A stretch of 64,000 bases of DNA, from assembly GCA_035048495.1 (NCBI GenBank), contig CM068544.1, positions 46,215,893 through 46,279,892 of the forward strand. Direction: 5' to 3'. The DNA comes from Euptelea pleiosperma. Its lineage: Eukaryota > Streptophyta > Magnoliopsida > Ranunculales > Eupteleaceae. A program made the position numbers and the translations under genes. This document shows positions 57,401 through 64,000 of this stretch, one piece after another. The notes below the pieces were generated by a model. The model made no database searches. It was given only the letters and a program-made list of their open reading frames with translations, and was not told the DNA's origin. Position 1 is the stretch's first letter. Every line of letters begins with the position of its first letter.

Positions 57401-60400
57401 TCTTGAATTGCAGAAGATGGTGGGTGTGGCCAATGGTTTCTTGGCTTACAAAACTGGTGAAGTAGCCAGGGTTCTATAATTAGTAGATGGTAAAAGCCTT
57501 CTGAACTGGAAGGTAAGCTGATTCAAGATGAAACCTTATTATGAACTTAAAAACTAGATCGAACTTAGAAAAGCAAATGCTTGTGTTAGGTGAAAACTGG
57601 AAACAGAAAAGGATAATTTTCTTTAAAGAACACTAATTTGGATAGGCCAAAAGAAATCACACCACTGTCAACCGAGGATAAGGTATAAGCAGTAGCACTT
57701 GGTAAAGAGTGTATTGTGTATAGGAGATAAGCTGCACACATAAATCTAAATTAGGGTACTTGGAAGGAGGCAGATAAATACTAGTTTTTCATTAATTATA
57801 CCAAATGCTGGAAAAGAAAAAGGGAAATTTTGCATTAAACTCTTCTGAGTAGTGTTTCACTGAGGACCATTGAGATATGAAGATATTTTAATTTATTCAA
57901 GTAGCTATATTGGGCGGGATTGTGATTTCCCTAGATTGGACAATCTTATCATTTGATAAGATTCCACTGGATAAAGCAGAATTAGAGAGGGAGTTTGAGA
58001 AGAAGAGACATTTTTTCAAGATTTATGGAAGTGACTACATCAAATTTGTCCATCTCGTTATAGTGTTCAAATGATACTTCAATTCAATTAGTGTAGTCAA
58101 AGGCTCCAGGTGACACGTGAGCAACAAGAGTTCCCTAGGCGTCTCAAAACCTAAGCTGCCAAAAAATTTTAATTTATAACAGTTAAATAACTTTAATATA
58201 GAGCACAAAATTTCATTATTCCTCAAGTCATAAAATTAAGAAAGTTTTCTCAAAGAATATAATTTTATATATAAAAAAAAGGAAGAAAAAAAACATGAAT
58301 GGAAGTAGAAAATAGCAGCCATGTTGAACACTTGTTTGCATGCACAAGGAATAAGGAGAGACCCAGTTGACCTCTAGAGAAGCTGTGAAAGCTGCTTCTT
58401 TAGCAACCACAGAAGAAGAAGAATGGTGATGATTGTACACTACCGTTCCCTCCAAAAAAAGAGCTCCCAACTCCACTCTAATTTGCCTTCTTAGTGAAGA
58501 ACAAAATAGGGTAGAGAGAAGAGAGTAGGCCTTTCTCTTTGAAGAGAAAAAAAACCACTATCCCCTAAACTATATAGGGATTCAATTATTACAAAGCTAA
58601 CTTAACTAATATATTAACTAAAAGTCTAATATTAAGTTAACTTTAACAAGTGCCTGGCTGAGCCATGTTTCAGACGCTAGGAGTCCTGACCAGGCGAAGC
58701 AATTACCTAGGCTAAACTTTGACTGCATTGTTTTCAATAAGAAATCTAATATCATGTTTGTCACCTTGATTCCTAGCAAGGAAAGAGAGATGGGACGACA
58801 CAGCTTAACTGAAGTGCTACTTGACTTGGATATGTTCTAAAATATTTTGAATAGATTATTAATTATGAATAAACTAGAATACATAATCTGCTCACTGTCT
58901 GTGGTTGGATATGACTAATCAAGTTTCTGATCTGTAAGAAAGCTCTAAGCAGTGCATTCTAGGGATTCGCTTCTATCCATTTCCTACTTGACTTGGATAT
59001 GTTCTCAAAACGCTTTTTTAAACCTTGCAAGAAATATAAGCAAAAAGTTTCACAAAACCACATTAGAGCTTCTATATTAAGGAAAGGATATTCTGATGAA
59101 TCGAAGTATACATTGAATCCAAATGATCTGGAGCCAATGTTGCAAAAGTTGAACCAAATAGTAAGATGGTGGATATTAATCAAATTGTAAATCACGGGAT
59201 TTAAATTTTAAAAATCTTGTAATTAAAAAATATAAAATATTTTCAAATCTTTCATAATCCATCATACTCATCATACAAAAATAAATTCCTGTCCATTTTG
59301 TCACCGAATATTATCATATCATTGTCATAAAGTAAGGATTTTTTTTATATATAAACAAAATATTTATATAAAGCAAAATAACTTTTTTTTTCTATATCAA
59401 CAACTTCTCTGCGACATAAACCAACTTTCCAATAAAGTAGATAAACTATCTCATCAACTTACAATCTAAACTTCTTAAACAAATTTCCATCTCCATCAAT
59501 CAAAGATATCTTTAGGATAATCAATTTCATCTCTATCATCATTTTGTGAAGACGCACATAGAGACGATAAAATTGATAACCAAGAGATACCCCGAACTGC
59601 TCAATTTCGTTACCTTGGATCTATTATTCATAAGGATGGAGAGAGACGTTGCTCGTAGAATTAACGCCAGGTGGCTAAAGTGGAGATGAGCTATGTGATC
59701 GACACGTACCAATTAAAATAAACAGAAAAATCTATAAGATGACAATAAGACCGGCAATGCTTTATGGAACAAAATATTAGGCAATCAAGAAATAGCATGT
59801 TCATAAAATGAGTGTAGCAGAGATGAGGATGTTGAGAAGATGTGTGGAAAGACTAGAAAAGACAATATTATAAACGAACGCATTCATTAAATATAATAGT
59901 AGCCCTAATAGGTGAAAAAATAAGGAAAAGTCAACTGAGATGGTTTGGTCATGTACATAAAGACCAATGATAGTACCCTATGTTGCATGGATTCTTTTAA
60001 ATTAGTTAAGTAACCATGTCGGACACGTGTCAGAATCCGACACGACATTGAATCTAGTGTAACAATTTCCAGATTTATTTTGATTTTTATATACTTACTT
60101 GCAAGATATTAATTAAACCTTTAACATAAATTATGAGTTTAATGCTTTTGCAATTGAAATTTTATATTTACAAATTTAACATTACATATATGTTTTATGC
60201 TATTATAGGTATAGGACACAAATCATAAGATATCCAATTACATAATCCATTATTATCCTTACTATTATATAAAAAAAGTAGTTACTTTGTTCTACATTAT
60301 TTAAGATATATTGCCAAGTTCATGAATCCTACTTTTTAGGCTTTGCAGAGTTGAAACTCTGTACTCGTTTCGGACATTGACACTCGTATCCATATCAATG

Positions 60401-62802
60401 CAACATAGATAGCACCAATAAGGAGAAACGTGAAAGTAGAAGATTTTAAAAAGGCACAGCTAAAACAAGAAACTTGTCTTAACAAAAGAATTGGCTTTAG
60501 ACAACATTGAATGGAGAAACAAGATTTGTGTAGACAACATTGAATTGAGGAACAAGATTTGTGTAGCTGACTGACCCCATATGATTGGGATAAGGCTTAT
60601 GATGATGATGTCATTTTTTATTAACTATTTGAGATATGCAGTTAAGGCACACCATTTTGAATTGCTTAGTGGAGTGATTTTTCATACAAAAAGAACTTCT
60701 TTGACATATAAATCCCAACAAAAATTAATTTGTACATTCCTTTTATAATTCAGATGCGTGTAGGTTCAATGCCAGCAACACCATTTTTTGAAAATAAGAC
60801 ACAAATTTAGAAGAAGGGATCACCATTTAACTCAAAAATAGTAACACTTGTATTTTTACTTGAATTGTAGGGTTTGATAGAATTTAAGATTGACTTCATA
60901 AATTGTCATGTTTGAATGAAAAATGCAGGATTCTGCTCAACAAGAATTCAAAATGTTCATTTTAAGATTTCATCTAAATCGTTGTCGTACAATTTCTAGG
61001 ATATTGCTTGAAACCAATGAGAAACAGAAATAGCAAAATGCCATCAAATTATATTACTCCTTGCATAATATTTATCAACCAAGCCATCCTTGTGATGACA
61101 TGATTTGCTTTGACCATAAAACCACAATTCCAATGGCTCCCTGCACATGAAACCAAGTACTCTAATGGCTCCCAAAGTGGATAGGCAAACACCACATAAC
61201 AGAAATCTTAACTTATGGGGAAAGAGCCAATAACAAAGCATGTTGGACAGAACCAAATTATCACATTACAAAGCATGTCGAGAATGATATGAAGAAACAT
61301 GCCAATAGTAGGAATAAAATTGAAAGGACCTACACCGACAATTAAGTGATTGTAAATGAGAGAGCCTCAAAGTCATGGTTCAAAGTATCATTCCGTCTTG
61401 GCCGAGATATCTCGGTCCTAGGGGTGATCAGAACAATATATTGGGGATTTATCTTGCCATTGTCTTGATTTGTATCATATTGTCTCAATCGATACATCTT
61501 GCTTTTCAGCTGCCTAAGACGTACCTCAAGATTGAGACTTTCAATCATGCTCAAAGTAGCTAAGACCTCACAATCCAAATTCATGAACCGTCATGAAGCT
61601 TCTATTTTTTTATTTTTTATTTAGTTTAACCTATCAAATACTGAAGCATTAGGATTGCTATGCAAACTAAAACTCTATCAAGGGCATAGGCAAACCATTT
61701 AACAAGGCTAGTGCCCCACTAAACATAACAACTTCAACTATCAATTCAATACTTGAAAACACACCAACGTGTTCAAAGCACAAAGGTCTTATCAATCGAA
61801 GTCATTAATCTCAAAAATACTATTTTTAATATTTCAAATGCTTTGACAATCAATAGCCTTCCAAGCCCAAAAGAAGAGCAAAAAACAAGTTTAAGAAATG
61901 GCATTGCAGAACAAGTACAACTTGGAGAAGCTCATTTTGGTTCTACAAATGCAATTAACTAAAAAATTTTATTTTCAGAAGTAATTTCTTCTTCATCCAT
62001 AATTGTACTAGTATATAGAATCACTGCACATATGTACTAGCAATTAGAATCACTACATCCATGTTGGCAAATATGAATCAACTACTCTATTCTGTGTCTA
62101 CATAACCATTAATAAGTCCAACATAAGCATTTAGGATAAACCAACAAAAAATTAGGACACCATGAAGAAAGATATAAGAAATTAGAAGCATAGAAGGAAA
62201 CAAAAGTAACACCATCTACGTAAGATTGGAAAAAGCTTCCAAAAATTATTCGGAATTGGAATTAAAATTCTAAACTAAAAATTGCCTTTCATATTTGAAA
62301 ATAAGTACCTGCAAGAACGTGCAACATGTAGAAGGCCATCGGTAGAAAAGCCAGAACATTTGTCCAGTTTAAGTGCCTGGAGCATGTGACCACGTGATCG
62401 AACCAGAACCTCCAGATCCTTGTCCCTGACAATCATACGCCGAAAATGGAGCGACTTCAAGCAATTAAAACCCTCTGCGATCTCGTGAATCCATGGCCCC
62501 GCATATCCTCCCCAATCCTCTGGTATGAGATTAAACATTGCAGCCCTAGGCTTTCCCTTCAGTTTCAGGGATTCCAGACGTGGGAACCTTTGCCTGAGAC
62601 GATCAGGGGTGGTAGTATAACACAAAGCAATGGTAATGTGCTTCCGGGTCAAGGCATCAATTTCGTACCATCTATGGCACACCAGTGAAACAGCGTCGCG
62701 GTCACGAGGATCATCTATATAAGCCATGATGCATTCGAGAGCCACATCTGGTAAGCCTGATAAGCCAAAGCTCATCGCCCTGTTCAAGTTCCGATTCGCC
62801 AT
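54462..62802 (-). CDS. COI1: COI1, jasmonate co-receptor F-box/LRR protein (three exons)
   Basis: Exons 62802-62309, 55864-55393 and 55277-54462 join in frame with GT-AG introns to give 593 residues (Arabidopsis COI1 has 592, also from three exons). COI1 is the F-box subunit of the SCF-COI1 ubiquitin ligase: it binds jasmonoyl-isoleucine together with JAZ repressors and sends JAZ to the proteasome. Visible are the F-box (about residues 14-55, GLPDVALECIMAYI), then leucine-rich repeats. Ligand-pocket motifs are conserved: KPRAAMF at 84-90 (Arg86 equals Arg85 of Arabidopsis), RLRIERG, AVYVSD, LVLLDREE, EMRGCCFSE and YLWVQGYR. Nothing in the protein looks damaged. Unusually, intron 1 (55865-62308) is 6,444 bp and holds a LINE fragment with a hAT-like MITE inside it and a tandem duplication. 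Intron 2 is 115 bp. Confidence 0.96.
56063..56447 (+). repeat. Tandem duplication of about 193 bp in COI1 intron 1
   Basis: Copies at 56063-56255 and 56256-56447 share ATATGAAGTATGAAATGTG at the start, CCAGATGCTTGTACATGA, CCAGATCAGAT and GATTCCACCAACACAAT. Small indels separate them. Non-coding. Confidence 0.75.
56448..59575. other. COI1 intron 1, middle part
   Basis: I recognise no gene. A 22-bp phrase (CTACTTGACTTGGATATGTT..) occurs at 58816 and again at 58984 in the same direction. No coding similarity is visible in the rest. Confidence 0.4.
59580..60612 (+). pseudogene. RTE-type LINE 3' fragment, interrupted by a MITE
   Basis: Translation with frameshifts gives FRYLGSIIHKDGE, RRINARWLKWR, KSIR-like text, TIRPAMLYGT, MRMLRRCVER and LRWFGHVH, the C-terminal end of a non-LTR reverse transcriptase. 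After the MITE at 59978-60408 it resumes with IEWRNKICVAD and the typical tail TGACCCCATATGATTGGGATAAGGC plus a GAT-rich end at 60612. It lies antisense to COI1 and is dead. Confidence 0.75.
59978..60408. mobile_element. hAT-like MITE nested in the LINE fragment, 8-bp TSD
   Basis: Ends CTATGTTGCAT and ATGCAACATAG are perfect inverses. Flanking 8-mers ATAGTACC (59970-59977) and ATAGCACC (60409-60416) differ at one base. Inside is TCGGACACGTGTCAGAATCCGACAC. The CTATGTTGC end type is familiar from MITEs of other eudicots (from memory). Confidence 0.75.
60613..62308. other. COI1 intron 1, donor-side part
   Basis: AT-rich, with no gene recognised. 61385-61420 has CTTGGCCGAGATATCTCGGTCC, a short inverted phrase typical of a dispersed plant repeat. 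Confidence 0.4.
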
Positions 62803-63980
62803 CGATGATACCTCTTAGGAAAACCCCTCCAAAAGAACAAATCGAAACTTCGGCAGCTTTACCAAGTGAATTTTGAGTACAAAAGATCAAACATGAACAT
62901 TAACTCCCGTGTAACCACGGGTCTAGCAAGTACAGGAAAGCGATAGAGTAACAGTAGTTTTGATCGGCTAAAAGAATTAGTATATGGCGCTTAAAATCCT
63001 ACAAAACTCCTAAGCCTCGGCTATCCAAAGAAAAGAAAAGGTGCAAAAAAAAACTCTACAAAGAACAAATCAACCAATCAAGAAAAACAAAGACCAGATC
63101 AGATTCGCCACCATCGATATCAACAAATCGCTCGAGAACCTCAAAATCTCCACCTTTCGGAGATTGTAAGCCTTCGGAAAAAGCGAACACCAAAAGCAGG
63201 AAGAGCTCTTCCAATCGAAAACCACCTTTATTAACGAAATCGGCGAGGGAAGCCGCCCAAACTAGAGCCCTTACTTCTCAACCATACTGACCAGATTCCA
63301 GTTTCAATCAATCCAGAAAAGCCACAAAGTGACTTCAATAGCTTCATAACTCTTAAAGAAAAAGCTAAAATGCACGCTTTGAAATCGATCGGATCCGCCG
63401 TTAAACCGAACCTTCGAACTGCTTTGCAGTCTGCTCAGAGAAAATAAACCTCAAGATCGAAATATGATCAGATCCGCCATGAACGCAACCTTGAGGCTCT
63501 ATTTTCTCGAAACTCTTTAAATAGCTCAAAGGAAGCAGCAGAGCCTGCAGCTCTGCCACCTACTGAATCCGCCATTAAAAGCGTCCGAGAGCTCAAAACC
63601 TCGAATCGAGATGAAGAATCAACGGTTAGGATGTTCGGAGAGACTTATCAGACGGCGACAGTTGTAGCAGTTTCTTAGGAATGGATCAGAGAGTATCAGA
63701 CCTCGGGGACTCCCTGCGTCTGCAACAAAGAGAGAGAAATGAGAAAATATTTTTATTTACAAATAAAAATATAATGAAACAACAGAAGGGGTTTGGATTC
63801 TTGTACACGTCAGCTCCACTCACAGACCACATGATATTTGGTTTTTTTATGGGTTTACGTTGAAACGAAGTTCTGATCTTAAGTTTTGATGCTTTCTAGT
63901 TTCTTTAACGGCAGTAAACATGACAGCTGTAACGCAATAACTCTGAAGGATGATGGATGACAAGGAAATCAGTTTTTCTA
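62803..63980 (-). promoter_or_regulatory. COI1 leader and upstream region
   Basis: The 5' UTR and promoter of COI1 should lie here. I see no convincing TATA box and no other gene. Sequence at 63100-63700 is richer in C/T on the transcript strand, in keeping with a leader. Confidence 0.35.
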
Positions 63981-64000
63981 GAGTAAAACTTGTGTCACAA
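63981..64000. mobile_element. Start of another GAGTAAAACTT-family MITE, cut by the window end
   Basis: GAGTAAAACTTGTGTCACAA, identical to the first 20 bases of the element at 2369-2774. The rest lies beyond the window. It would fall upstream of COI1. Confidence 0.6.

Noticed and set aside
1..64000. tRNA, rRNA, CRISPR or riboswitch features
   Set aside because: I looked for cloverleaf-like and rRNA-like sequence and for regular spaced repeats and found none. The inverted repeats are all explained by MITEs.

Overview
This is nuclear DNA from a flowering plant. The split genes have GT-AG introns and plant-specific products (laccase, DIVARICATA-type MYB, plant GH3 glucosidases, the jasmonate receptor COI1), and short transposons are very dense. 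Intron and intergenic bloat fits a medium or large angiosperm genome, perhaps a magnoliid or other woody lineage, but the sequence does not settle the species. I saw no RNA genes, CRISPR arrays or bacterial-type operons.

Layout. 1-11300: gene-free, filled with palindromic MITEs, a gypsy-type LTR relic (LTR starting at 6498) and a G-biased stretch of unknown origin. 11418-15041 (+): six-exon laccase of the LAC4 type, with a TATA box and two lignin-type AC elements upstream. 15042-27000: gene-free, holding a decayed L1 LINE piece, a duplicated non-coding block and many MITEs. 27950-29223 (+): two-exon DIVARICATA-like MYB. 29224-34519: gene-free, with a hAT-like element that carries a younger MITE inside it. 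34520-52934 (-): a tandem cluster of GH3 beta-glucosidases, with an intact nine-exon gene (34520-42324), a 5'-truncated copy (44295-45066) and a second nine-exon gene (48663-52934). The second gene keeps its frame but has lost the catalytic acid/base glutamate. 54462-62802 (-): three-exon COI1, whose first intron has grown to about 6.4 kb. 62803-64000: COI1 leader and promoter side, ending in the first 20 bases of another MITE.

The genes do not form a pathway. Laccase (lignin polymerisation) and the GH3 enzymes (beta-glucan or beta-glucoside turnover) both concern cell walls or glycosides, COI1 senses jasmonoyl-isoleucine, and the MYB is a transcription factor. What links the window is its transposon history. 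About eighteen copies or remnants of palindromic MITEs share one internal core but have several different termini. Many insertions can be dated relative to one another from exact target-site duplications (9 bp for the MULE-like families, 8 bp for the hAT-like ones, TTA for the Tourist-like ones). The strongest leads are the core-sharing MITE families, the GH3 copy with Glu-to-Gln and Trp-to-Lys active-site changes plus a GC splice donor, the LTR retroelement in GH3 intron 3, and the LINE and hAT nest in COI1 intron 1.
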